Source: Cnuella takakiae
GTDB taxonomy: Bacteria > Bacteroidota > Bacteroidia > Chitinophagales > Chitinophagaceae
Assembly (NCBI RefSeq): GCF_001953305.1
Contig: NZ_MTFE01000010.1
Coordinates: 1,672,037-1,735,981, forward strand
DNA: 63,945 nt
Direction of reading: 5' to 3'
Shown here: positions 53,055 through 61,060 of the stretch, piece after piece
Position numbering within the stretch: the stretch's first letter is position 1
Layout of the letters: each line of letters begins with the position of its first letter
Translations under genes and position numbers: made by a program
The notes under the pieces: model-generated
Told to the model about the DNA's origin: nothing
The model's input: only the letters and a program-made list of their open reading frames with translations
Database searches by the model: none

Positions 53055-53597
53055 ATGACCCAATACCAAATCATGAAATCATTTGCCCAAACTTATTGGG
53101 CTGCGCTTCCTCATTATTGGAAAGCTGAGCAGTCATTAGATAGGTCTTATTCGGCAATTAGATTTAGGTCTGAGTTTTTCCAAGCTTTAAAATGGCTGAT
53201 AAAGCATTCAGGAACCTTAGTTCCACCGAGGGCAAGCAACGAAGCGTTAGATATTGCAAGTAGTTGTGGTATCGATTTGTTTGCACTTCATTGGAATAAC
53301 CAGTGTACTGCAGAAAAACGGATAACAGGCCAGCGGGGTCGTAAAGTGTTTGTGCATGAACATGAATTGCCTGTAAGCGTGATGTATGCCAAAATCTTAA
53401 AAGCATCTTCGGAGATCGAAATACTAAATATTCTAATGCACCAAAAGGTTGCTTGGATTACAAAAGATGAAGACAAAAGGTTACATAAAACAGAAAGAAC
53501 AATGCTTTCCTATTCAGATGCGGGGATTGCTATTCAAAAGAATCCATATGGTGACAAGTGGATGGATCGAGATTGGGTAATTTTAAGTAAGGTGTAA
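53055..53597 (+). CDS. Hypothetical protein with HNH-like EHxxP motif
   Basis: 180 residues. VFVHEHELPVSVMYAKILKASSEIEILNILMHQKVAWITKDEDKRL contains an H-E-H-E-L-P motif followed by helices and WITKDEDKRL, a pattern seen in HNH-like nucleases. The N-terminal part (SYSAIRFRSEFFQALKWLI) is helical. A nuclease role is therefore possible but not shown. It is convergent with the integrase, 10 bp apart, and preceded by two palindromes. Confidence 0.55.
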   Translation: MTQYQIMKSFAQTYWAALPHYWKAEQSLDRSYSAIRFRSEFFQALKWLIKHSGTLVPPRASNEALDIASSCGIDLFALHWNNQCTAEKRITGQRGRKVFVHEHELPVSVMYAKILKASSEIEILNILMHQKVAWITKDEDKRLHKTERTMLSYSDAGIAIQKNPYGDKWMDRDWVILSKV

Positions 53598-53607
53598 CAT
53601 AACCAGT

Positions 53608-54975
53608 TCAAACCGCTTCAAGGGGGGCAGCAGGTGCCGCTCCCCAAGCTTTGGCCATTACCGCTTTTTTACGTTCTCCAGCCACATCGACATAGCGTTT
53701 AAATGACTTGTATGTGGTGTGGCCCGTGATCGCCATTACTTCCTGTGAAGCCATACCCTTTTCAAGTGATAGGGTCGCAAAGGTCCGGCGGCCTGAATGT
53801 ATGGTCACCAAGTCATGCTTCTTTAACACTTCAGATACCTTTTTTACTCCATACTCCCGCACCCGCTCGATGGGTGTATCGATCCCTGCCAGCTGGCAAA
53901 GCTCCTTTAGGTATAGGTTTGTCTTTTGGCCGCTGATGATGGGCAGGGGCTTTAATCGTTCCTTGTATTTATCCAGTACTGCAGCGGAGTATTGGTTTAA
54001 AGGTATGTCCAGCTTTTGCCCGGTTTTTACCGCGGTCTTCTTTATGCTGCCATCTTTCCGGATGTGGGCCCGTTTAAGGTCTGCCAGGTCGGAGTAACGG
54101 AGCCCGGTTGTGCAGGAAAAGCAAAACACATCCCGCACTTGCTCCAGTCGTTTGTTTTCGGACAGATCCAGCTCCCAAAGGCACAAAAACTCGCTTTCAG
54201 TAAGTGCAATCACTTCATAATCGCTATCCTTCCGGCTTACCTTGTAATCCCTGTAGTCCTGCCTTACCGGTATCTTATAAATGGTACGGGCATAGTTGAG
54301 CAGGGTTTTAAGGGTGCTCATTTGCTTTGCGCTGGTGGTGTTATTCATCGGATCCACCGCGGCGCCCTTTTCATCTATCCTTTCGCTGACCAGAAATGCA
54401 TGGAAGGAGCGGAGGGTGGGCACATCCAAACCCTCAAAGGTTACCCGCTGCCGGGTGTTGCGCTCAAAGAAGGCAAGATGGGCAGCCAGGCCGGTGTAAA
54501 CCTTAATGGTGCCCTCTTTGTGGGTAGTTGTTACATCCTTTGCAAACTGCCGGATAAAATCAACAACATAGGTTTTAGGCTGTTCTTTGGCAGCCAGGGG
54601 CCGCTCTGTAGCTTTTAGGGTATCAACTACCATCTTTGCAGTAAATGTGGCTTTATCCAGTCTGAAACGGGCTTCTACATCGGCAACTTTGCGCTTTGCT
54701 TCTTCCAGCTTGCTGTTTAGTTCTTCTACCTCGCCGGCCATTAGGATCAGTTCCGCGGCAACATCGGGTGCAGCCTTCTTGGATGCTTTCTTGTCAAGGT
54801 AAACGGCCAGCTGCTTGTTTGCATCCCAGTTCAGGGGCAGCAGCTTTACGCCCGGCACTCCATAATATTTGCGCTCGCCTTTAACCTGATAGATGAGGTG
54901 CACCGGGCAGGTGCCGTCTTGGTTGGGTTTATCGGTACGGAGCCAAAAGCGGATGGTTGTTTTATCCTTAGCCAT
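53608..54975 (-). CDS. Tyrosine integrase of element 1
   Basis: 455 residues. An arm-binding N-terminal domain (IRFWLRTDKPNQDGTCPVHLIYQ), a coiled segment (ELNSKLEEAKRKVADVEARF), a core-binding domain and a catalytic domain. Active-site residues: CTTGLRYSDL (Arg I), IHSGRRTFATL (His-x-x-Arg), ITGHTTYKSFKRYV (His, Tyr). It starts about 170 bp from the right attachment site, with arm-type repeats between, and is expected to join the element to the tRNA-Pro end. Confidence 0.93.
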   Translation of the reverse strand: MAKDKTTIRFWLRTDKPNQDGTCPVHLIYQVKGERKYYGVPGVKLLPLNWDANKQLAVYLDKKASKKAAPDVAAELILMAGEVEELNSKLEEAKRKVADVEARFRLDKATFTAKMVVDTLKATERPLAAKEQPKTYVVDFIRQFAKDVTTTHKEGTIKVYTGLAAHLAFFERNTRQRVTFEGLDVPTLRSFHAFLVSERIDEKGAAVDPMNNTTSAKQMSTLKTLLNYARTIYKIPVRQDYRDYKVSRKDSDYEVIALTESEFLCLWELDLSENKRLEQVRDVFCFSCTTGLRYSDLADLKRAHIRKDGSIKKTAVKTGQKLDIPLNQYSAAVLDKYKERLKPLPIISGQKTNLYLKELCQLAGIDTPIERVREYGVKKVSEVLKKHDLVTIHSGRRTFATLSLEKGMASQEVMAITGHTTYKSFKRYVDVAGERKKAVMAKAWGAAPAAPLEAV

Positions 54976-55007
54976 GAGAAAAGAATTGCTACCTTCTAAA
55001 GTTAATA

Positions 55008-55032
55008 GGTAGCAAAAAAGGTAGCAAATTTT
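55008..55032 (+). repeat. Right subterminal repeat, integrase arm-type site
   Basis: Two GGTAGCAA copies 12 bp apart, same orientation and almost the same sequence as 28472-28495. An inverted GCTACC copy at 54988-54993 lies before it. It sits directly upstream of the integrase start. Confidence 0.65.
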
Positions 55033-55145
55033 GGTATCACTATTTTTCGCCAGTTTTCCTTTTATAATACCCTTGCCTTTATAATCATGCAGTTTCGGCA
55101 GTATAAGTGTTGTTTAGAGAAAGGCAAAAAAAGAAGGTTCTAGGG

Positions 55146-55158
55146 CTGTCTTCCCGAC
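55146..55158 (+). repeat. Attachment site between elements 1 and 2
   Basis: CTGTCTTCCCGAC, identical to the tRNA-Pro 3' end at 28403-28415. It is the right end of element 1 and probably also the left end of element 2. Confidence 0.85.
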
Positions 55159-55182
55159 GGAGACAAAAGTCAAAACACACTT

Positions 55183-55217
55183 AAAGCCCGCAAAATCAAT
55201 GATTTGCGGGCTTTTTT
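55183..55217 (+). terminator. Strong terminator next to the attachment site
   Basis: A 12-bp stem (AAAGCCCGCAAA/TTTGCGGGCTTT) with an 8-nt loop and T-run, 25 bp inside element 2. After integration alone it would end the tRNA-Pro transcript, as the hairpin at 28430 does for element 1. Confidence 0.8.
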
Positions 55218-55238
55218 GTGCACATCACAAATCAAAAT

Positions 55239-55358
55239 AACTCACCGGAAATCAAATTTCTGGTGAGTTATTGGTGAGTCGAAAAGCCTGTTTTATCCCT
55301 TCTTAGCTTTGATAATCAAGGTATAAGAAACAGGCCCGGCCGCCCCGTCCGACTCACC
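55239..55358. repeat. ACTCACC repeats, arm-type sites of element 2
   Basis: AACTCACC (55239-55246) and GGTGAGTT (55262-55269) form an inverted pair. GGTGAGT recurs at 55273-55279, and ACTCACC again at 55352-55358. Four copies between the attachment site and the integrase gene are typical of integrase arm-binding sites. Confidence 0.65.
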
Positions 55359-55409
55359 AATAGCTCACTGGCGAAAGAACTGATTTTCAAACAGTTAAAG
55401 ATTTGCAGG

Positions 55410-56639
55410 ATGAGAACCAACAATTTACCCCGTGTGCAGTTCCTTGCACGGGCCTCGAAAGCGACCCCTAGTGAGGTTTCCCTTTATGTCCGTATCGCTG
55501 TCGGCAAGAGCCGGCTGGAGATTGCCCTGCGCAGGCGGGTGCCGGCAGAAGCGTGGGATCAGAGGAACGGTGCCGTGAAAAACAACAGGAAGCTGATGCA
55601 GGAGCTGAATCCTTACCTCCAGGATGTCCGCTATCGCATCATGGAAGGTGTGCGGGAACTGCACCTGGAGAAGAAGAAAGTGACGGCAAAGGCTATCAAA
55701 AACAGGTTCCTGGGCATCGATGAGCGTGATTATACCCTTTGCTGGCTCATGACCTACCACAACGAAAACATGAAGGCGGTGCTGGCCCCGGGCACCCTGA
55801 AGAATTACTTTACAACCGAGCGCTACCTGAAGTTGTTTCTGGAGCAAAAGCACCGGAGGAAAGACATTGAGCTTTCCGAGCTAAACTACCAGTTCATTAC
55901 CGAGTTCGAGATCTTTCTGCGTAAAACCGGTCCGCTGATGGAGAACAACCCGCTGACCAATAACGGGATCATGAAACACATGGAGCGGTTCCGGAAGATA
56001 GTAACCATGGCAGCCAAAATGGAATGGATCCCGAAAGATCCTTTTCAGCAGTACTCCTTGAAATTTCAAAAGGTAGATAAGGCGTTCCTTACCCCATCTG
56101 AACTGGACCTGGTTGAAACAGCCGTCCTGCCTGTAGCAAAGCTTAATCTTGCCCGTGACCTCTTTGTGTTCAGCTGTTACACCGGTCTTTCCTATGCCGA
56201 CCTGATGGGCCTGTCGCCCGCACATATTTGCATTGGGATGGATGGCGGTTATTGGATCAAAACCTCCCGGCTGAAAACAGATACCGCGGTGAATGTGCCG
56301 CTGCTTCCGCAGGCCATGGCGCTGATGAATAAGTATAGGGAAGATCTCAGGGCTGGAGTGCGCAATAGGGTATTTCCCCCACTTTCCAATCAGAAGGTAA
56401 ATGCCTACCTGAAGGAGATTGCCGCCTGCTGCGGCATTCATAAGCCTTTCTCCTTTCATACCGCCCGCCATACTTTTGCCACCACGGTGACGCTTTCCAA
56501 CGGTGTTCCCATTGAAACAGTGAGCAAGATGCTGGGGCATACCAAGTTGTCAACCACCCAGATCTATGCACGGGTACTGGAACGGAAAGTAGGGGAGGAC
56601 ATGAAAGCATTAAGCAAGCGGCTAGGCAGGGGACAGTAG
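55410..56639 (+). CDS. Tyrosine integrase of element 2 (IntDOT-like)
   Basis: 409 residues with the N-terminal arm-binding, core-binding and catalytic domains of Bacteroidota integrases. The box I sequence is CYTGLSYADL, with Ser261 in place of the first catalytic arginine, as in IntDOT of CTnDOT. The remaining residues are present: SFHTARHTFATT (His-x-x-Arg) and LGHTKLSTTQIYARV (His, Tyr). It should use the same tRNA-Pro core as the integrase of element 1, although the two proteins are only distantly alike. Confidence 0.92.
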   Translation: MRTNNLPRVQFLARASKATPSEVSLYVRIAVGKSRLEIALRRRVPAEAWDQRNGAVKNNRKLMQELNPYLQDVRYRIMEGVRELHLEKKKVTAKAIKNRFLGIDERDYTLCWLMTYHNENMKAVLAPGTLKNYFTTERYLKLFLEQKHRRKDIELSELNYQFITEFEIFLRKTGPLMENNPLTNNGIMKHMERFRKIVTMAAKMEWIPKDPFQQYSLKFQKVDKAFLTPSELDLVETAVLPVAKLNLARDLFVFSCYTGLSYADLMGLSPAHICIGMDGGYWIKTSRLKTDTAVNVPLLPQAMALMNKYREDLRAGVRNRVFPPLSNQKVNAYLKEIAACCGIHKPFSFHTARHTFATTVTLSNGVPIETVSKMLGHTKLSTTQIYARVLERKVGEDMKALSKRLGRGQ

Positions 56640-56689
56640 ATGAAAAAGGCTCAATTAATTACAGTAGACTGTAATGCATACTGCAAATA

Positions 56690-56720
56690 ATTTACAATTT
56701 ACAATTTGTAAAATGTAAAT
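56690..56720. promoter_or_regulatory. Inverted-repeat operator before toxin-antitoxin pair
   Basis: ATTTACAATTTAC (56690-56702) and GTAAAATGTAAAT (56708-56720) form a 13-bp inverted repeat with one mismatch and a 5-nt spacer. It ends 20 bp before the start of the winged-helix gene and probably serves autoregulation. Confidence 0.6.
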
Positions 56721-56740
56721 TTCCATTGTACTTTTACAGC

Positions 56741-57262
56741 ATGGAACGCAATAATGGCATGCGGCCCCAAGATGTAGTAATCCTGCTGAAGATCCTGCTC
56801 TGGCAGGGGAGGAAGTGGCTAAAAAAAGACTTGGCGGCGGAGCTTTACCTTAGTCCAGCAGAAGTTGGCCACTCACTAAACCGCTCACAGCTTGCTGGAT
56901 TGGTTGATCCTACACAAAAGAAGCTTATGAAAAAAGCTTTTGCAGAATTCCTGTTACATGGATTTGCTTACGTTTTTCCTGTAAAGCCAGGGAGCATGGC
57001 TATAGGTATTCCAACAGCTTACAGTGCGCCTGTACTGAATCAATATGTAGTTAGCTCCGAAACTATTGTCTGGCCCCACCCGGAAGGTAGAATGAAAGGC
57101 CAGTCGGTTTCCCCTCTATACAAAGGCGCTATTCAGGCAAGCCTGAAAGATAAAGCGCTTTATGATCTGCTTTGCCTTTGCGATGTGCTTAGGGTTGGAC
57201 GGGTTCGGGAAAAACAAAAGGCCAAAGAGCTTTTGGAAAGCCAAATTTCTCAGGATGTTTAA
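56741..57262 (+). CDS. Winged-helix antitoxin-like protein (AbiEi-type)
   Basis: About 173 residues from MERNNGMRPQDVV (an ATG 15 bases upstream lies nearer the operator). The N-terminal winged helix reads DVVILLKILLWQGRKWLKKDLAAELYLSPAEVGHSLNRS. The rest is a small alpha/beta domain. It is followed 9 bp later by a nucleotidyltransferase, the usual order of AbiE-like or MenAT-like systems, so it is likely the antitoxin and repressor. Family naming is by context and fold. Confidence 0.68.
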   Translation: MERNNGMRPQDVVILLKILLWQGRKWLKKDLAAELYLSPAEVGHSLNRSQLAGLVDPTQKKLMKKAFAEFLLHGFAYVFPVKPGSMAIGIPTAYSAPVLNQYVVSSETIVWPHPEGRMKGQSVSPLYKGAIQASLKDKALYDLLCLCDVLRVGRVREKQKAKELLESQISQDV

Positions 57263-57271
57263 TCAAGTTTT

Positions 57272-57961
57272 ATGGATTCAAGCTACCAGCAGAATGTAAC
57301 CCGGATCAGGGCCGTGGCAAATGCTATGAAGCCGCTGGAGCAAAAAGTGGTATTTGTAGGTGGTGCAACGGTTGCCTTATACACCAACCCTGAAGCATCC
57401 ATAGAGGTGCGCCCAACAGACGATGTAGACGTGGTAATAGAACTGGCTACCTATGGCAGTTATGCAAGGCTTGAAGAACGGTTGCGAGCAATCGGCTTTG
57501 TCAACGATCAGGAGTCAAAGGTTATATGTCGTTATAAGATCAGGGGCATTACTGTAGACATCATGCCAACAGATCCTGCAGTGATTGGCTTTAGCAACCG
57601 TTGGTACGGGGAAGGTTTCGAGCAGGCTGTTCTATATCCGATCACAGAAAGGGAAAGCATTTATATCTTTCCGCTAGAATATCTCATTGCTACCAAGCTG
57701 GAAGCTTTTTTGTCGCGGGGTAACATGGATTTTTTATTTAGCCATGACTTCGAGGACTTAGTGTACCTGCTGGAGCATGCCCGGGGCCTGGAAGAAAAAT
57801 TAAAGGATACAACAGGTGGAATGAAAGCTTATATGAAAGCAACATTGAAGGTGCTTTCCAGTCATTCAGATTTTGAAGAAGGGTTGTATGCCCATCTCTC
57901 TCCTGCACACGCCCAATACCACGCAGACCGTATTCAGAAATTGATTGCCGCACTCATCTAA
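57272..57961 (+). CDS. Nucleotidyltransferase, AbiEii/MenT-like toxin
   Basis: 229 residues. DNA polymerase beta-type nucleotidyltransferase: VVFVGGATVALY (Gly30-Gly31) then EVRPTDDVDVVIEL (Asp51, Asp53), a further metal-ligand candidate in ITVDIMPTD, and the family block FPLEYLIATKLEAFLSRGNMDFLFSHDFEDLVYLL. Related toxins modify tRNA or other targets with nucleotides and stop growth. Paired with the preceding winged-helix gene. It could stabilise element 2 or defend against phages. Confidence 0.78.
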   Translation: MDSSYQQNVTRIRAVANAMKPLEQKVVFVGGATVALYTNPEASIEVRPTDDVDVVIELATYGSYARLEERLRAIGFVNDQESKVICRYKIRGITVDIMPTDPAVIGFSNRWYGEGFEQAVLYPITERESIYIFPLEYLIATKLEAFLSRGNMDFLFSHDFEDLVYLLEHARGLEEKLKDTTGGMKAYMKATLKVLSSHSDFEEGLYAHLSPAHAQYHADRIQKLIAALI

Positions 57962-58187
57962 AGGAACTGATTCTAAGCCGGTAAACACTTCCGGATGTGT
58001 CATGGAAAGAAGAGCTGGAGTAACTTTTAAGCGGCTATGATACGGCTTATAAAGACCTGCTTTTCAGTATTCGTGTTCTGCTGTTATCTTGTCCTTCGAC
58101 AGCCTGATTGGACTTTTGCCCGCCCAGATCTGAAGGAAATGGACGAGTCTTAAAGGACATTACCATTTAAAAGGCACTTGTGCCGCT

Positions 58188-58863
58188 TTATTTTATTTGC
58201 TTACAACCTTTGAACCTGCTACAAGTTATTGCTGGTGCTGGTAAAGCTTTTTGTCTCAGGTTGAGTCCATATTTGGTACTTCTTCCCCCACCTTCACCCA
58301 AATAAGCAAGTGCACCCATTTCCAGCAGTGCCTGCAGGTCCCTTGTGGCGGTTGCCTTGGAAACTTTGGTCACCGAGCCGTACTTGCCGGCGTTCATGCC
58401 GCCTTAAAAGCCTTTCGGCCCTCCCCCCAAGCATTCGACGAATCACCTTCATCTGCCGTTCGCCCAGCTTGTCTTTATAACAAAGGAAAAACTTTGCTTC
58501 CCGAAGGGTGAATTCCAGTTATTCCTCTGCGTCTGTTTGCGCTGCAAGTACCGTTTATATAAAATAGGTAATCCATGGGGTGATCTTATATAGCGCTATG
58601 CCTGCGACAAAGCCTCATAATAAGTGTTCTTATTCCTCTCTTTGATTTGGGAAAGGCTTAGCAGCACCGGCCTGCCAATTCCTTATGATCATGCGGGTCT
58701 CTTCCGGCAGTGCCCACACCATACCAGTCCGTTTTCCTGTCTTTCGGCCAGAAGAAAAGATCATCTGCCACCTCCTGGAGGGTATAGGTAAATTGAGGCC
58801 AATCCTGTCGCTGTCAGTTATAGGTTGCCATGAGCCGATTAGCAATATTATTCGGCTCAAATA
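58188..58863 (-). pseudogene. Decayed Fic-family gene
   Basis: The C-terminal part is clear: GSVTKVSKATATRDLQALLEMGALAYLGEGGGRSTKYGL (58188-58397), the winged helix that ends DUF4172/Fic proteins. Near 58863-58640 another frame gives QRQDWPQFTYTLQEVADDLF, similar to the DUF4172 start. Between them frames are broken by stops and frameshifts, and the catalytic HPFxxGNG motif is not found. The stretch is thus a remnant of a full-length Fic gene. Confidence 0.6.
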
Positions 58864-59598
58864 CATGGAAAAATCTGAGCCGAATGGCTTGGCTATTCGG
58901 CTCAGATCTGGTTTACAAACCCATCTTTTTGCAATAGGTAAAATGGAGCATACAATAGTCGTATCACAACTTATTTTAGTGCTGATTGCATCGAACTACC
59001 TATTCCAATAGATCTAACTATATGAGTGGGGAAACCAGCAATTTCACATGCAGCGGCTTGTCTGTTAATGCGCTATTTATTGTTGTTGTGCATAGATCCT
59101 CACTAAAGAATATTGCCTTATTTCTTATCCGTTTTAAACTCATTCCGGCCATTTTTGATATTAAATTGAACTCAGGAAAGCGGCAGGGCAGATGATGTAA
59201 TAGGGTTTAATATCTTTTGCTCCCATCCACCTGATCCTGCCGGTTACAATTATTGCAGTTCTGATGATGCAGACTGGGTAAGCGTATTGATTTTGGCCTC
59301 AAAGTCAGAAATTTTAAAAAGAACTTTTCATGTTTTACCTGCAAATGCAATGAAACCGTGCCATCTAAATGACTATTCCTTTATAGGGTTGTAGGTAGCT
59401 GGTTGCTATAGCATTTTTCCGGGCATTCACATGCTGTTACTGGTCATATCGGCGGACAGCTATTACAAAGATGTGCAGGAGAAACATAAAAAGAATTTGG
59501 TTCTATGTATAGGCAATTGGGGTGGAACGAAATTGCCATGGTCCGCTACGATTGTTGCCGCTTAAATTTTTAATATTTTCCCATTAAACGTGCAGGCA
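58864..59598. other. Gene-poor stretch, probably degenerate
   Basis: About 735 bp. Only short, unconvincing frames are seen; none has a recognisable domain. It probably contains further decayed sequence upstream of the primase gene. Confidence 0.45.
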
Positions 59599-60534
59599 AT
59601 GAAACAAGGATTAAGGTGTGTGGATGCGCGGAATATTGACCTGGTATCGTACCTGGAAACGCTCGGATTTTCCCCGCAAAAAGTCCGGGGACAGGACTAC
59701 TGGTATTGCTCACCCCTTAGGAATGAAAAAACTCCATCATTTAAGGTGGACAGAAATAAAAACCTGTGGTATGATCATGGAATTGGAAAAGGAGGTAACC
59801 TGGTAGATTTTGGGGTGCTGTTTTACGGCTGTTCCATTCGGGAGCTGCTGCAAAAGCTGTCAGGGAATGGAACACTGCTTTTTTCTTTTCACCCGCCTGT
59901 TTCTCCTGAAAAAGCAGCTCTGGAGGGGGATCAGGGCAGGTTGCAGATCACGACGGTACAGCCTTTATCAAACCCCCACCTTTTTCATTACCTGGACCTG
60001 CGCGGCATCGGGCATGCGCTGGCAAAACAGTACTTGGAGGAAGTCACCTTTGCCTTGAACGGCAGGTCCTATACTTCTCTTGGATTCCAAAATAATAGAG
60101 GTGGATTTGAACTCCGGAGCAGGTATTTCAAAGGCAGCAGTGCACCCAAGGATGTAACATTTTTCGACCATAAGGGTGATGCCGTCTGTGTTTTTGAAGG
60201 GTGTTTTTCCTTTCTTTCTTACCTAAGTTTAATGGAGAATCAAGGAGCGGCAACTGGTGTTCCACAGCCGGAAAAGGGGGTAAACTATCTTGTTTTAAAC
60301 TCCCTTTCTTTCCTGGAAAAGAGCCGCGGCTTGATGGAGCGCTACCCGTCCGTCCACCTTTACCTGGACTGCGATGCAGCGGGGTTAAATGCTACGCAGC
60401 AGGCGCTCCAGTGGTCCCCAAAGTATAAAGACAAAAGCGCCTTTTATAAGGGGTACAAGGACCTGAACGACTTTTTGGTTCATCAGCTTAAGACCGGAAA
60501 AACCCAAGGCAGACGCAGGGGGCTCCATCTTTGA
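59599..60534 (+). CDS. CHC2/Toprim primase of element 2
   Basis: About 311 residues from MKQGLRCVDARN. The N-terminal zinc-finger region (DYWYCSPLRNEKTPSFKVDRNKNLWYDHGIGKGGNLVDF) is of the CHC2 type of mobilizable elements. A C-terminal Toprim domain follows, with VCVFEGCFSFLSYLSL (Glu) and VHLYLDCDAAG (Asp-x-Asp). It probably primes replication of the transferred strand or of an excised circle. It precedes mobC and the relaxase gene. Confidence 0.88.
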   Translation: MKQGLRCVDARNIDLVSYLETLGFSPQKVRGQDYWYCSPLRNEKTPSFKVDRNKNLWYDHGIGKGGNLVDFGVLFYGCSIRELLQKLSGNGTLLFSFHPPVSPEKAALEGDQGRLQITTVQPLSNPHLFHYLDLRGIGHALAKQYLEEVTFALNGRSYTSLGFQNNRGGFELRSRYFKGSSAPKDVTFFDHKGDAVCVFEGCFSFLSYLSLMENQGAATGVPQPEKGVNYLVLNSLSFLEKSRGLMERYPSVHLYLDCDAAGLNATQQALQWSPKYKDKSAFYKGYKDLNDFLVHQLKTGKTQGRRRGLHL

Positions 60535-60553
60535 ATTTAGGGAGCCAGCTATG

Positions 60554-60615
60554 TTTTGGCCGGGCCAAAACTTCAACCACAATTCTGGTCTGGTCTCATA
60601 CATTGTATTCTGGTC
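60554..60615 (+). other. Candidate oriT upstream of mobC
   Basis: TTTTGGCC/GGCCAAAA (60554-60570) is a perfect 8-bp inverted repeat with one central base, followed by two direct copies of ATTCTGGTC (60582 and 60607, 25 bp apart). An inverted repeat with direct repeats just before the mobilization genes is the usual form of an origin of transfer. Nick site not identified. Confidence 0.5.
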
Positions 60616-60691
60616 GGCGGGTGAAAAGAAAAATGTTCAGGTATTGTAAGAGGCTAAAGCCACAAAGGAAGGGGTGAAAACAGGAGGGGGA

Positions 60692-61060
60692 ATGGAAAGG
60701 AGAAGCAACAGGGGAGGGCGGCCCCGCAAGGAAGTACGGCTGGACCAGAAACTCACGGTCATGTGTACGCTGCCGGACCGGAAGGTCATTGAAGCCAGGG
60801 CAGGAGCCGCAAGGCTTACCGTTTCCGAATATTTAAGGAAGGTTGGGCTGGCTCAAAAGGTGAGTAAAAACGAAAAGGTATTGCCAGGGGAAGTGCTGGC
60901 ATTTGCCGCTACCCTTAACCACCTGGCAGCCACCCTGGATGGGATTGCAAGAAAGCGCAGTGGCCCAGATGAGCTCGATGCCCTGCAACGTGCAGAGCTC
61001 CATTTTTTTTCGGGGCAGTTCAAACAACTGGCAAAAGAAATTAAATATTACATCCGATGA
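60692..61060 (+). CDS. mobC: Relaxosome accessory protein MobC
   Basis: About 122 residues from MERRSNRGGRPRKEV (a GTG 18 bases upstream is possible). A basic start with GGRPRKEVRLDQKLTVMCTLPDRKVIEARAGAARLTVSEYLRKVGL forms an RHH-like DNA-binding domain, followed by EVLAFAATLNHLAATLDGIARK and helices as in the MobC family. It binds oriT and helps the relaxase. It overlaps the relaxase gene by 4 bp. Confidence 0.85.
   Translation: MERRSNRGGRPRKEVRLDQKLTVMCTLPDRKVIEARAGAARLTVSEYLRKVGLAQKVSKNEKVLPGEVLAFAATLNHLAATLDGIARKRSGPDELDALQRAELHFFSGQFKQLAKEIKYYIR

Larger units (their letters stand above)
28403..55158. mobile_element. Integrative element 1 in tRNA-Pro (26.8 kb)
   Basis: Bounded by the 13-bp direct repeat CTGTCTTCCCGAC. 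A tyrosine integrase lies at the right end, and paired GGTAGC repeats lie about 60 bp inside the left end and about 115 bp inside the right end. It contains a replication and phage-like module on the minus strand, histidine kinases and many unknown genes, and is more AT-rich than the flanking chromosome in several stretches. No conjugation genes, capsid, portal or large terminase are visible. It is best described as a phage-satellite-like or reduced prophage element. Confidence 0.8.

Noticed and set aside
28403-55158. Element 1 as a conjugative transposon
   Set aside because: No relaxase, coupling protein or tra genes are visible between its ends.
28403-55158. Element 1 as a complete prophage
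   Set aside because: No capsid, portal, large terminase or lysis genes; only a tail-like and a DUF5681 gene are present.
58685-59011. 108-codon plus-strand frame
   Set aside because: Opposite the decayed Fic sequence and lacks any domain.
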